A stretch of 64,000 nt of DNA from Streptomyces sp. 840.1 (GCF_003751445.1 NZ_RJUU01000001.1:749001-813000); one strand, 5' to 3'. Positions 13,966-25,023 are shown, numbered from the stretch's first letter. The notes: a model not told the origin generated them from the sequence alone. Program-made: numbers and translations.

Positions 13966-14589
13966 ATGGCATCGACCCTCAGCAGGCCGAGCAGAGTGGC
14001 GAAGCTGCCGCCTCGTGAGCGCATTCTCGACGCCGCCGAAGAGCTCTTCCAGAGGGAAGGGATCCGGCAGGTGGGGGTGCAGGCGATCGCCGACCGGGCC
14101 GAGACCACCAAGATGGCGATCTACCGGCACTTCGAGACCAAGGACGCGCTGGTCGCGGAATGGCTGCGGATCGTCGCCGCCGATTACCGGGCGGCCTTCG
14201 ACCGCGTGGAAGCCGAATATCCCGACCGGCCCGACGAGCAGATCCTGGGCCTGGCCCGCTTCATCGCCGAGGGGCTGCCGGCGATCTCGTACAGGGGCTG
14301 CCCGTTCATCAACTCCCTCGCCGAGCTGCCCGACCGCCACCATCCGGCACGGCAGGTGATCGAGGAGCACAAGGCCCTCCAGGCCCGCAGGCTGATCGGC
14401 ATGTGCACCGAAGCCCAGATGCCCGACCCCGGGCAGGCCGCGGCCGAGATCACCTTCGTACTCGAAGGGGCGCAGGTCAGCACACAGAACGGAAGCATCG
14501 ATCAGACGGGAGACCGGCTGATGAAGATCGTCGAGGGAATCGTGGACCGGCACCGCTCCCGTCCCGGCGCGGACAGGGCGGCTGACTGA
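13966..14589 (+). CDS. TetR family transcriptional regulator (amidase-divergent)
   Basis: 207 aa. N-terminal HTH about residues 22-66: RERILDAAEELFQREGI ... VQAIADRAETTKMAIYRHFETKDAL, followed by a helical ligand-binding domain with CPFINSLAELPDRHHPARQVIEEHK, a signature of the TetR_C subgroup related to YjgJ/QacR-like regulators of Streptomyces. ATG 13966 follows GGAGTGACGGAGC. It is divergent from the amidase over a 123-nt gap holding a palindromic operator, so autoregulation and repression of the amidase are likely. Inducer unknown. Confidence 0.88.
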   Translation: MASTLSRPSRVAKLPPRERILDAAEELFQREGIRQVGVQAIADRAETTKMAIYRHFETKDALVAEWLRIVAADYRAAFDRVEAEYPDRPDEQILGLARFIAEGLPAISYRGCPFINSLAELPDRHHPARQVIEEHKALQARRLIGMCTEAQMPDPGQAAAEITFVLEGAQVSTQNGSIDQTGDRLMKIVEGIVDRHRSRPGADRAAD

Positions 14590-14602
14590 CCGCCCCGCGC
14601 TC

Positions 14603-14645
14603 CGTGACGGAAACGGTCCACCGACTCCACCGGCGGACCGTCACG
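14603..14645. terminator. Hairpin between convergent TetR and MFS genes
   Basis: CGTGACGG pairs with CCGTCACG; inside, CGGTCCACCG can pair with CGGCGGACCG through one G-U. It lies in the 67-nt gap between the stops at 14589 and 14657. Confidence 0.5.
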
Positions 14646-14656
14646 AAACGTCGGGG

Positions 14657-15856
14657 TCAGGCCATGTCCGGCGCCGCGGCGGTGCGGCGGCCGGACCCGA
14701 GCGCCCCGGCCAGCATGGCGGCGACGATCACCAGGGCGAGGACCACGGTCATCGCGAGCCGGAGGCCGATGTGGTCGGCGAGGAAGCCGAGTCCGGGCGG
14801 GCCGACGAGGAAGGCGAGGTAGCCCGCGGTGGAGACCGCACCGACCCGTGCCGCCGCGTCGTGCGGGTGGTCGCCCGCCACGGACACGGTGACCGGGAAC
14901 CCGAGCGAGGCGCCCAGCCCCCACAGCACCGTGGCGGCGCCCGCCATCGCCGGGCTCGGCGCGACGATCACCACCGCCAGGCCCAGCGCGGCGACGACCG
15001 CGCTGATCCGGACGACCTGGGCCCGGCCGAAGCGCTCCAGGAGGGGGCCGCCCGCGAAGCGGCCGAGCGTCATCGAGGAGGCGAAGACCAGGAAGGTCAG
15101 CGAGCCGGCGGTGGCGCTCACCTCGTAGCCGTCCACCATCAGCAGCGGCAGCCAGTCGTTCGCGGCGCCCTCCGCGAAGGCCATGGCCAGCACGATCACC
15201 CCGATCAGGACGAGGCGCCGGTCCCGCCACACCGTCAGCTGGCCGCGCAGACCGCCCGTTCCCGGGGCCCCGCCGCCGTCGTCCTTTCCGGTGCCGTGCG
15301 GGATCGACAGGACGGCGCGGACCGCGGCGGCGGCTATGAGTACGGCGACGAGGGTCAGGTGCCATCCGACGGGGAACGCGGCCGCGGTCAGCCCCATGCC
15401 CAGCAGCGCCCCGACCACGGTGCCGAGGCTGAAGCAGCCGTGCAGCACCGGCAGTACGGGCCGGCCGATGGCGCTCTCGACGGCCGCGCCCTCGATGTTG
15501 AACGCGACCTCGGCCAGCCCCATCCCGCCGCCGAACAGGGCAAGTCCGCAGAAGACCCCGGCCGCCAGCGACAGGCCGGTGCCCGCCGCGACGACCAGGA
15601 GCCCGGTGACGATCAGCGACGCCCCGACGCTGATCGCCCCCCGGCCCCCGTGGCGGCGCACGAGCGGGCCGGAGGACATGACGCCGGCCATCGAACCGAC
15701 GGACAGCCCGAACAGCACGAGGCCCATCGAGCCGGTGGAGACGTCGAGCCCGTCCCGGACCGCCGGGGTGCGGGCCACCCAGGACGCCATTCCGGTGCCG
15801 GCGGCGAGCATGAAGAGGAACAGGGCGGTGCGCCAGCGGCGGGTGACGGCATCCAT
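14657..15856 (-). CDS. MFS transporter
   Basis: 399 aa with about 12 hydrophobic segments, e.g. FLFMLAAGTGMASWVARTP, GLVLFGLSVGSMAGVMSSGPLV and ASLGFPVTVSVAGDHP. The GPLVRRHGGRG loop is the A-type motif between helices 2 and 3, and GFLADHIGLR its counterpart in the second half. It resembles YbjJ/FucP-like exporters of unknown substrate. The ATG at 15856 was chosen because upstream residues in the open frame are Arg/Gly-rich and unlike a transporter. It is divergent from an acetyltransferase and shares two TetR-like palindromes with it, implying joint induction. Confidence 0.88.
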   Translation of the reverse strand: MDAVTRRWRTALFLFMLAAGTGMASWVARTPAVRDGLDVSTGSMGLVLFGLSVGSMAGVMSSGPLVRRHGGRGAISVGASLIVTGLLVVAAGTGLSLAAGVFCGLALFGGGMGLAEVAFNIEGAAVESAIGRPVLPVLHGCFSLGTVVGALLGMGLTAAAFPVGWHLTLVAVLIAAAAVRAVLSIPHGTGKDDGGGAPGTGGLRGQLTVWRDRRLVLIGVIVLAMAFAEGAANDWLPLLMVDGYEVSATAGSLTFLVFASSMTLGRFAGGPLLERFGRAQVVRISAVVAALGLAVVIVAPSPAMAGAATVLWGLGASLGFPVTVSVAGDHPHDAAARVGAVSTAGYLAFLVGPPGLGFLADHIGLRLAMTVVLALVIVAAMLAGALGSGRRTAAAPDMA

Positions 15857-15903
15857 GGCAGCGGGGGCCTCAGCAGACGGATCGAAGAAGGACGGCAGTT
15901 GGA

Positions 15904-15940
15904 GCGTACGATCGTACGCCCTGAGTGTACGATCGTACGC
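15904..15940. promoter_or_regulatory. Tandem palindromic operators overlapping -10 boxes
   Basis: Perfect palindrome GCGTACGATCGTACGC (15904-15919) and near-identical GTGTACGATCGTACGC (15925-15940), centre to centre 21 bp, i.e. two helical turns. Each contains TACGAT in both orientations, a consensus -10. In the downstream copy TACGAT (15928-15933) ends 7 nt before the ATG at 15941, so the acetyltransferase message is probably leaderless. The likely ligand-binding repressor is the TetR protein at 16541. Confidence 0.75.
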
Positions 15941-16519
15941 ATGAAGGATCACTTCGCGGGGGACCCCCGTACCAACCATGAGCGGATGCTGGCCGGCGAC
16001 CTCTACGTCTCCGACGACCCGGACATCGCGAAGGCCCAGCAGCGCGCCGTGCGCCTCGCCGCCCGGTACCTCGCGGCCTACACCGAGGACGCCGACGCGG
16101 CGCGGCCCCTCGTCGCCGAACTCCTCGGCGCCATCGGTACGGGCGCCCACATCCGGCCGCCGCTGTACGTCGACTACGGCACGTACATCACGGTCGGCGA
16201 GGACACGTTCATCAACTACAACCTCACCGCCCTGGACGTGGCCCCGATCACCATCGGCCGGGACTGCCAGATCGGGCCGAACGTACAGTTGCTCACCCCG
16301 ACCCACCCGGTGGAACCCGAGCCGCGCCGCGACAAGCTGGAGGCGGCCAAGCCGATCACGATCGGGGACAATGTCTGGCTCGGCGGCGGAGCGATCGTGC
16401 TGGCCGGGGTGACCATCGGGGACAACAGCGTCATCGGCGCCGGAGCCGTCGTGACCAGGGACGTCCCGGCCGACGTGGTCGCCGTGGGCAATCCGGCCCG
16501 GGTGATCCGTTCGATCTAG
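15941..16519 (+). CDS. Sugar O-acetyltransferase (LacA/Maa type)
   Basis: 192 aa left-handed beta-helix acetyltransferase. The N-terminal Mac domain MLAGDLYVSDDPDIAKAQQRA and hexapeptide repeats (PITIGRDCQIGPNVQLLTPTHPV, ITIGDNVWLGGGAIVLAGVTIGDNSVIGAGAVVTRDVPADVVAVGNPARVI) match maltose/galactoside acetyltransferases; the catalytic histidine is in LLTPTHPV. Acetyl-CoA dependent; the acceptor sugar is unknown. The start immediately follows an operator/-10 box and no ribosome binding site is present. The TetR gene begins 21 nt after the stop, so they form an operon. Confidence 0.9.
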   Translation: MKDHFAGDPRTNHERMLAGDLYVSDDPDIAKAQQRAVRLAARYLAAYTEDADAARPLVAELLGAIGTGAHIRPPLYVDYGTYITVGEDTFINYNLTALDVAPITIGRDCQIGPNVQLLTPTHPVEPEPRRDKLEAAKPITIGDNVWLGGGAIVLAGVTIGDNSVIGAGAVVTRDVPADVVAVGNPARVIRSI

Positions 16520-16540
16520 GGTTCAGAAGAGGGAAGCACC

Positions 16541-17098
16541 GTGGCGACCGGCAGGAACGACCCCGAGCGGCGGGAGCGCATCATCACCGCCGCGCTCGAC
16601 CTGATCGCGGAGGAGGGGGTCGCCGGGACGTCGCACCGCAAGGTCGCCGCCCGCGCCGGGGTGCCGCTCGGATCGATGACGTATCACTTCGGCGGCATGG
16701 ACGAGCTGCTGCGGGAGGCGTTCATCCGCTTCTCCAGCAGCATCGTCGCGGTCTTCGAGGAACGGCTCGGCGCCGCGAACACTCCCGACGAGGCCCGCGA
16801 GGCGGTGACCGGTCTCGTCCACCACTTGTCGAGCGGGAACCAGCGCGAACTGGTCCTCACCCACGAGCTCTACACGCTCGCGGCCAGGAAACCCGCCTAC
16901 CGTGAGCTGACCCGGGAGTGGATGCGCAGGAGCAGGCGAGCGCTGGAGTGGCACTTCGACCCGGCGACGGCCCGTCAGCTGGACGCGCTGATCGAGGGCC
17001 TGTCCATCCACCGCGCCCTGGAGACCGAACCGCACGACCGCGCGCTGACCGTCGAGGCGATCGCCCGCATCACGCGGCGCGCGAGCGGGAGTTCCTGA
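16541..17098 (+). CDS. TetR family transcriptional regulator (MFS/acetyltransferase module)
   Basis: 185 aa. HTH about residues 10-55: RERIITAALDLIAEEGVAGTSHRKVAARAGVPLGSMTYHFGGMDELL, typical of the TetR subgroup with G-S-M-T-Y-H-F recognition helix. The C-terminal ligand domain is helical. GTG 16541 has AGAGGGAAG 6 nt upstream. Being in operon with the acetyltransferase and close to the tandem palindromes, it is the probable repressor of both divergent promoters. A strong terminator follows at 17114. Confidence 0.9.
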   Translation: MATGRNDPERRERIITAALDLIAEEGVAGTSHRKVAARAGVPLGSMTYHFGGMDELLREAFIRFSSSIVAVFEERLGAANTPDEAREAVTGLVHHLSSGNQRELVLTHELYTLAARKPAYRELTREWMRRSRRALEWHFDPATARQLDALIEGLSIHRALETEPHDRALTVEAIARITRRASGSS

Positions 17099-17113
17099 CC
17101 CGCACCCCGAGCC

Positions 17114-17151
17114 CCTGGCCGGCACCCCACCTGACCAAGGTGCCGGCCAGG
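17114..17151 (+). terminator. Terminator after the TetR gene
   Basis: CCTGGCCGGCACC pairs perfectly with GGTGCCGGCCAGG (13 bp, 12-nt loop), 15 nt after the stop. Confidence 0.75.
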
Positions 17152-17428
17152 TCCGCGTCCGGAGCCGGCTCCGACCGCTCACGCAGCACGCCGAGGAACA
17201 TCAACTCCTAAAGTCAACCGCACCCAGAACTGAGTCCAGAACGGGTCAATTGCCTTTCTGCCGACGTTATTTGTTGCGCGCAGGAGGTTCGGGTGAGGCT
17301 CTTGATGCACACCTCTTGACGTTTCCCGGGTGGCGGCGGAAGCATCAACTCCCGTCGGAGAGCGCTCTCACAGACTCTCCGAGAAGCTCGTCGTGTCACC
17401 CGTACCACGACTCAGGAGACGTACGTCT
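17152..17428. promoter_or_regulatory. Upstream region with LacI-type operator
   Basis: Holds the 12-bp perfect palindrome GAGAGCGCTCTC at 17358-17369, 60 nt before the secreted protein start. This CG-centred form is like LacI-family sites controlling carbohydrate utilisation in Streptomyces (CebR sites are GGGAGCGCTCCC). A TTGACG at 17314-17319 is a possible -35. Nothing else was seen; no ORF. Confidence 0.55.
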
Positions 17429-19228
<1,800 letters not shown>

Positions 19229-19278
19229 GAAGCGCATGACGCGGTCCGGGTCACCGGCCGGTGGCCCTGAGGCCGAGC

Positions 19279-19317
19279 GCGGTGTGCCCCGTCGATACGC
19301 ACGACGGGGCACACCGC
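19279..19317. terminator. Bidirectional terminator between convergent genes
   Basis: GCGGTGTGCCCCGTCG pairs perfectly with CGACGGGGCACACCGC (16 bp, 7-nt loop), between the stops at 19228 (+) and 19355 (-). Confidence 0.8.
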
Positions 19318-19354
19318 TGTCCGGGCGGCAGGGCCGTCGGGCTCCGCGGCCCGC

Positions 19355-21961
19355 TCAGGGCAGGAGTTCGATGTACCCGTCGGTTCCGTGCACGCGGATC
19401 CGCTGCCCGTCCTCGATCAGCCGGGTGGCCCCCTCCACCCCCACGACGGCCGGCAGTCCGTACTCCCGGGCGATCACCGCGCCGTGCGTCATCAGGCCGC
19501 CGACCTCGGTCACCAGGCCCGCGATGCCGACGAAGAGCGGCGACCAGCTGGGGTCGGTGAAGGTCGTGACCAGGATGTCGCCCGCTTCCAGATCGGCGTC
19601 CGCGATGTCCAGGACGACGCGGGCCCGGCCCTCGACCGTCCCGGCGGAGACCGGCAGCCCCGCCAGGGCACCGTCCGGAACGTCGTCGCGCCGGTACGCC
19701 CCGGTCAGCGCCTCGCCGTCCGAGGTGAGCACCCGGGGCGGGGTGAGCGTCCGGTACGAGCGGAACGCCTCCTTGCGCCGCTCGACGAGCCGGCCGTCCG
19801 CCTCGCCGGAGCGCACGACGTCGCGCAGTTCCTGGAACGTCAGGTAGAAGGCGTCCTCCCGCTCGGGGAGCACCCCGGCCCGCACCAGGCGCCCGGCCTC
19901 CGCCATCAGGGCCCGCTTGTAGGCGAAGTAGCGGCTGACGATGTCGTACTTGGGGTACTCCCGGTAGCCGATGAAGGCCCTGACCCGGTCGATCATCCGC
20001 TTGGTCCCGGCGGCCTTCCGGTCCCCGTCGGGCAGTGCCCGCAGCCGGGTCAGCACGTCCTGTTCCTTGCGGAGCGCCTTCTGCCGGCCCTCCTCGAAGC
20101 GTCGTGCGGCGGCGCCCGGACCGAAGTTGCGGACGTTGTCGAGGATCACGGGCGCGAGCGTGGTGGGCCGCTCGCTCCAGCGCGGCCGCGTGATGTCGAT
20201 CTCGCCGACGCAGCGCATGCCGTACCGGCCGAGGTAGACCTCGATGGCGTCGCGCGCCGCGGCTCCGCCCTCGACCTTCGCCAGCTCGTCCAGGAAGGCC
20301 GCGTCGTCGACGGACTCGGCGTCGCGCAGGAACGCCACGACCTCCGGCCGGGGGCGGACCACGTCCGCGACGTCGAGCAGCTCAAGGCCCATCTCCGACG
20401 TGATGTTGTCGGGGGCGGACAGGGTCAGGGTGTCGGCCGCGTTCTTCTCGCCCAGCCACTCCAGCAGCTTCTCGTTGAGCCACCAGGTGGCGTCCATCCC
20501 GGCCATGATCGCCCGGAAGTTGAGCGGGTCCCCGAGGACTCGCCTGTGCTCCTCGAAGGCCTCCAGCAGGAAGTCGAACAGTGCCGGTCCGCTCTTCGTC
20601 GCGATGTCGCGCTCCAGGGCGGCGAGGGAGGTCCGGCTGCGCTCGATCAGCTCGGGGACGATGGCCGGGTCGGGCCCGTCCGGGACGGCGTCCCCGGGCA
20701 CCTGCGGGGCGGCGGGGGACGCGTCCGAGGGCGGCAGGGGCAGGCCCTGGCGGTCGATCACGGTCTCCAGGGCGTCCCTGACCAGCGGATCGCCCTTCCC
20801 CATGATGTCCAGGAGTGCGGCGCGGCTCTCGGGCGCGGCGAGGCGCTGGGTGACGTCGACGAACAGCCGGCCGCCCGCCTCGTGCATCGCCACCATGGCC
20901 GTCAGTTGCCACATGGAGTACCCGAGGGGCTTCATGGGGTCGGTCATCATCTGCTGGTGACCGACGGAGACGTAGATGTGTTCCTCCTGGTCACCGGCCT
21001 CGGGGATCGGGAACAGCGTGGTGATGGGCCGGCTCTGGACGATCTGGAACCCGCCGTCGGCCAGGCACCATTCGATGTCCTGCGGGCTCGCGAAGTGCGC
21101 CTCGATCCGCCGTCCGAGCTCGACGAGCCGCACGGCCTGCTCGTCCGTCAGCGCGGGCCGCTCCCGCTGGTGCGGATCGAGCTCGACTTCCCGCGTACCG
21201 CCACCGGGCAGGGCGTGGACGGCCCGCTGTTTGGCGGCGATCGACCTGGCGACGACCTCGCCGTCCCGCACCGTGAAGACGTCCGGGTTCACCAGCCCGG
21301 AGACCAGCGCCTCGCCGAGGCCGAAGCCGGCGTCCACGGTGGCCGTCCTGCGGTTGCCGGTGACGGGGTCGGCCGTGAACAGGATGCCGGACGCGTCCGG
21401 CAGGACCATCCGCTGCACGACCACGGCCATGTGGACCGTGCGGTGGTCGATGCCGCCCCGCCGGCGGTAGATCACGGCCCGCTCGGTGAACAGCGAGGCC
21501 CAGCAGCGGCTGATGTGCCGGAGGACCGCCGCCGGTCCCACGATGTTCAGATACGTGTCCTGCTGCCCGGCGAACGAGGCCGTCGGCAGGTCCTCCGCCG
21601 TGGCGCTGGAGCGGACGGCGCAGGCGGCCCCCGCACCGAGCCGGCCGAGCGCGCCGGTGACCTCCGCCGCGAGGGCGTCCGGGACGGCGGTCTCCTCGAT
21701 GGCGCGGCGGATCTCCGCGCTGAGCGTGCGGACCGCCTCGCGGTCGTCCGGGTCCAGGCGGGACAACTGCTCGATCCGGTCGTCGACCGACGGCGTGAGG
21801 TCCATGATCTGCCGGAAGGCGTCCGTCGTCACGCAGAAGCCGTCGGGCACCAGGACGCCTTCGATCCGCGACAGGGCGCCCAGGTGCGCCCCCTTGCCGC
21901 CGACGGCCTCGGTCCGGGTCTCGTCGACATCCTGAAGGTCCAGCACGTAACGCTCGTTCAT
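19355..21961 (-). CDS. rph: Rifampin phosphotransferase Rph
   Basis: 868 aa, three-domain dikinase that inactivates rifamycins by phosphorylating the ansa-bridge hydroxyl using ATP. The N-terminal ATP-binding domain has VGGKGAHLGAL and AVRSSATAEDLPTASFAGQQDT; the rifampicin-binding middle domain is about 320-750; the C-terminal swivelling His domain has GGLMTHGAVIAREYGLPAVVG with H826, aligning with His825 of characterised Rph. The start at 21961 gives the expected length; ATGs at 21967 and 21970 are alternatives. A rifamycin-associated element lies 180 nt upstream. Related PEP synthases lack this middle domain, and no PEP-binding motif is seen. Confidence 0.92.
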   Translation of the reverse strand: MNERYVLDLQDVDETRTEAVGGKGAHLGALSRIEGVLVPDGFCVTTDAFRQIMDLTPSVDDRIEQLSRLDPDDREAVRTLSAEIRRAIEETAVPDALAAEVTGALGRLGAGAACAVRSSATAEDLPTASFAGQQDTYLNIVGPAAVLRHISRCWASLFTERAVIYRRRGGIDHRTVHMAVVVQRMVLPDASGILFTADPVTGNRRTATVDAGFGLGEALVSGLVNPDVFTVRDGEVVARSIAAKQRAVHALPGGGTREVELDPHQRERPALTDEQAVRLVELGRRIEAHFASPQDIEWCLADGGFQIVQSRPITTLFPIPEAGDQEEHIYVSVGHQQMMTDPMKPLGYSMWQLTAMVAMHEAGGRLFVDVTQRLAAPESRAALLDIMGKGDPLVRDALETVIDRQGLPLPPSDASPAAPQVPGDAVPDGPDPAIVPELIERSRTSLAALERDIATKSGPALFDFLLEAFEEHRRVLGDPLNFRAIMAGMDATWWLNEKLLEWLGEKNAADTLTLSAPDNITSEMGLELLDVADVVRPRPEVVAFLRDAESVDDAAFLDELAKVEGGAAARDAIEVYLGRYGMRCVGEIDITRPRWSERPTTLAPVILDNVRNFGPGAAARRFEEGRQKALRKEQDVLTRLRALPDGDRKAAGTKRMIDRVRAFIGYREYPKYDIVSRYFAYKRALMAEAGRLVRAGVLPEREDAFYLTFQELRDVVRSGEADGRLVERRKEAFRSYRTLTPPRVLTSDGEALTGAYRRDDVPDGALAGLPVSAGTVEGRARVVLDIADADLEAGDILVTTFTDPSWSPLFVGIAGLVTEVGGLMTHGAVIAREYGLPAVVGVEGATRLIEDGQRIRVHGTDGYIELLP

Positions 21962-22124
21962 CGCCATCATCCCTGCTTGTTTTCCCTCCGACGAGCGGGG
22001 CGGCGCGCATCGCTGCGACCGCGCTGCCGGCCCCACCACTGATTCGACGCCACCGTGTCCCGCGCAGGCCGGCAGCAACACACGCGCGGCCGCCGGTTTC
22101 CGCAGGTCTCGGCAACGAGCGACG

Positions 22125-22175
22125 ATTCTGCGCCCTGACGGGGGCCTTGCGGCAAGCCCCCCTGTGCGCTATAAG
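22125..22175. promoter_or_regulatory. Rifamycin-associated element with divergent promoters
   Basis: The palindrome at 22140-22162 (arms GGGGCCTTGC / GGCAAGCCCC) matches, as I recall it, the RAE reported upstream of rph and helR genes (GGGGCTTGC...GCAAGGCCC). Its centre supplies a -35 in each direction: minus TTGCCG (22155-22150) with CAGAAT (22130-22125) at 19 bp towards rph; plus TTGCGG (22147-22152) with TATAAG (22170-22175) at 17 bp. The plus promoter points straight into a terminator (22184-22219). Confidence 0.7.
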
Positions 22176-22181
22176 TTGAGA

Positions 22182-22219
22182 GTGGCAAGGAGAGTCCTCT
22201 CCTTGCCTTTTGTGTTTTT
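22182..22219 (+). ncRNA. Predicted ~38-nt transcript from the RAE promoter
   Basis: The plus promoter in the RAE (TTGCGG-17-TATAAG) predicts +1 near 22182, two nt before the terminator stem. The resulting RNA would be essentially the terminator hairpin. This is a prediction only; a role in sensing RNA polymerase inhibition is speculative. Confidence 0.3.
22184..22219 (+). terminator. Strong intrinsic terminator downstream of the RAE promoter
   Basis: GGCAAGGAGAG pairs perfectly with CTCTCCTTGCC (11 bp, 2-nt loop) and is followed by TTTTGTGTTTTT, the only classical U-rich terminator seen in the window. The gene upstream on this strand is far away and convergent-terminated, so its only sensible client is the short transcript from the RAE promoter. 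Confidence 0.8.
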
Positions 22220-22374
22220 CCGCGCCCGGCGCCGCGTCTCGTCGCCTCGCGAACCCCCCCTTCGCGTGCTCCCTCCCGCGCCCCCGCCGCGCGCCTCGTT
22301 CACGCCCGCCCGGCCTCGGACTTGACACGTGCTTTACACACCACCCGCAACCGCGCCGGGCCTCTCCATGTCTC

Positions 22375-22380
22375 TATAAA
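22375..22380 (+). promoter_or_regulatory. -10 box of the L,D-transpeptidase gene
   Basis: TATAAA, 40 nt before the ATG at 22420, in the most AT-rich stretch of this gap. A matching -35 was not identified; the TTGACA at 22322-22327 is too distant. Confidence 0.5.
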
Positions 22381-22419
22381 TGTTGAATCCTTGAAGTAGT
22401 GACGCGAGCGGAGCAGGAC

Positions 22420-23424
22420 ATGCGGCGGGGCAAGGGCGTTATAGGGATCGCGTTGCTGGTGAGCGCGGTACTCGCGGGGACGAGCGCTTGCGGTGGCAAT
22501 GGACCGGCATCGGCCGACTCCGGGAACGGGGACGCCAAGGGCGGTTCCTCCGGCGGGGCGTCGGCGAGCGCGCACCCGTCGCCGTCGCACACGCGTCCCT
22601 CGGGTCCGCCGATGCTGCTGGAGACCATCGCGCCGCTGGACAAGGCGACGGTGGGCGTCGCCATGCCGGTCTCCGTGGTCTTCACCAACCCGGTGGCCAC
22701 CTCGGCCCGTTCGAACATCGAGAAGCACCTCAAGGTCTCCGCCTCCGTCCCCACCACCGGTGCCTGGCACTGGATGGGCGACAAGCGGGTCGACTGGCGT
22801 CCGCAGAACTACTGGAAGTCCGGCACCAAGGTGCGCATCGACGCCGATCTGAAGGACGTCTCCAACGGCAGCGGCCGCTACGGCACGCACGGCTACACCC
22901 ACTCCTTCACCATCGGGGACGACGTCCGGGCCGACGCGTCGGTCACCGGCCACACCATGAAGGTCACCCGCAACGGCGCCCCGGTGCGGACGCTCTCCAT
23001 CAACGCGGGCAGCGCCCAGTACCCGACCTGGAGCGGCACGATGGCGGTGATCGACAAGCAGGAGAAGGTCCACATGACGTCCTGCAGCGTCCACATCAGC
23101 TGCAACAAGGGCGACGCGAACTACTACGACCTGACCCTGCCCTGGGACATCCACCTCACCCAGTCGGGCACTTACGTCCACTTCTCCACCGGCGACACCA
23201 ACCCGGGCAGCGGCAGCGCGCTGGGCTCGCACGGCTGTGTGCACCTCTCGCTGTCCGACGCGAAGTGGTTCTACGGCCAGGTGAAGCAGGGCGACCCCGT
23301 CACGATCACCGGCTCCCCGCGCGCCAAGGCCCCCGCCGACAACGGCTACGCCTCCTTCAACCTGTCGTGGTCGCAGTGGCTGGACCAGAGCGCGAGCGGC
23401 GCGGGCACCACGGCCGCCCTGTAG
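22420..23424 (+). CDS. L,D-transpeptidase lipoprotein (Ig-like + YkuD)
   Basis: 334 aa exported lipoprotein: signal sequence MRRGKGVIGIALLVSAVLAG then the lipobox TSAC (Cys about 27), a Ser/Gly/Pro linker, an Ig-like domain (about 65-165; METIAPLDKATVGVAMPVSV) and a YkuD catalytic domain (about 180-320). The catalytic motif SHGCVHLS carries C273, with a preceding His in WDIHLT. These enzymes form 3-3 peptidoglycan cross-links in actinobacteria. ATG 22420 has AGCAGG just upstream and gives a normal lipoprotein signal; GTG 22399 in the same frame is an alternative. Unlinked to rph in function as far as sequence shows. Confidence 0.9.
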   Translation: MRRGKGVIGIALLVSAVLAGTSACGGNGPASADSGNGDAKGGSSGGASASAHPSPSHTRPSGPPMLLETIAPLDKATVGVAMPVSVVFTNPVATSARSNIEKHLKVSASVPTTGAWHWMGDKRVDWRPQNYWKSGTKVRIDADLKDVSNGSGRYGTHGYTHSFTIGDDVRADASVTGHTMKVTRNGAPVRTLSINAGSAQYPTWSGTMAVIDKQEKVHMTSCSVHISCNKGDANYYDLTLPWDIHLTQSGTYVHFSTGDTNPGSGSALGSHGCVHLSLSDAKWFYGQVKQGDPVTITGSPRAKAPADNGYASFNLSWSQWLDQSASGAGTTAAL

Positions 23425-23436
23425 GCACCCGTACGC

Positions 23437-23489
23437 ACACCGCCGCCCGGCAGGCGGGGTCCCAGGACATGCCCGCCGGGCGGCGGTGT
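23437..23489. terminator. Bidirectional terminator between transpeptidase and amylase genes
   Basis: ACACCGCCGCCCGGC pairs perfectly with GCCGGGCGGCGGTGT (15 bp, 23-nt loop), between the stops at 23424 (+) and 23517 (-). Confidence 0.7.
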
Positions 23490-23516
23490 CGTGTGTACGG
23501 GGCGGGGCGGGGCGGC

Positions 23517-24893
<1,377 letters not shown>

Positions 24894-24978
24894 CTGCGGC
24901 TCCTTCGGTCGCGGGTACGGGCGGAGCCCGCACCCGGCGTGGGCAGCCACGCGCCTGGCCACCGTGGGGGGAGTTCGG

Positions 24979-25023
24979 AGCCTGCCGTTCCAGCGATGGA
25001 CACGTCAAGAGTTGCGCAAGAGT
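24979..25023 (-). promoter_or_regulatory. Amylase promoter with direct repeats
   Basis: Minus strand -35 TTGACG (25008-25003), 18-bp spacer, -10 CAGGCT (24984-24979). The -35 overlaps one of two ACTCTTG direct repeats spaced exactly 11 bp (25023-25017 and 25012-25006). Such repeats near Streptomyces amylase promoters are associated with maltose/glucose control (MalR-type repressor), which is inference here. Confidence 0.5.

Noticed and set aside
19388..22042. Plus-strand 884-codon ORF opposite rph
   Set aside because: Composition (His, Asp, Gly, Arg rich) and absence of motifs show it is the antisense shadow of rph.
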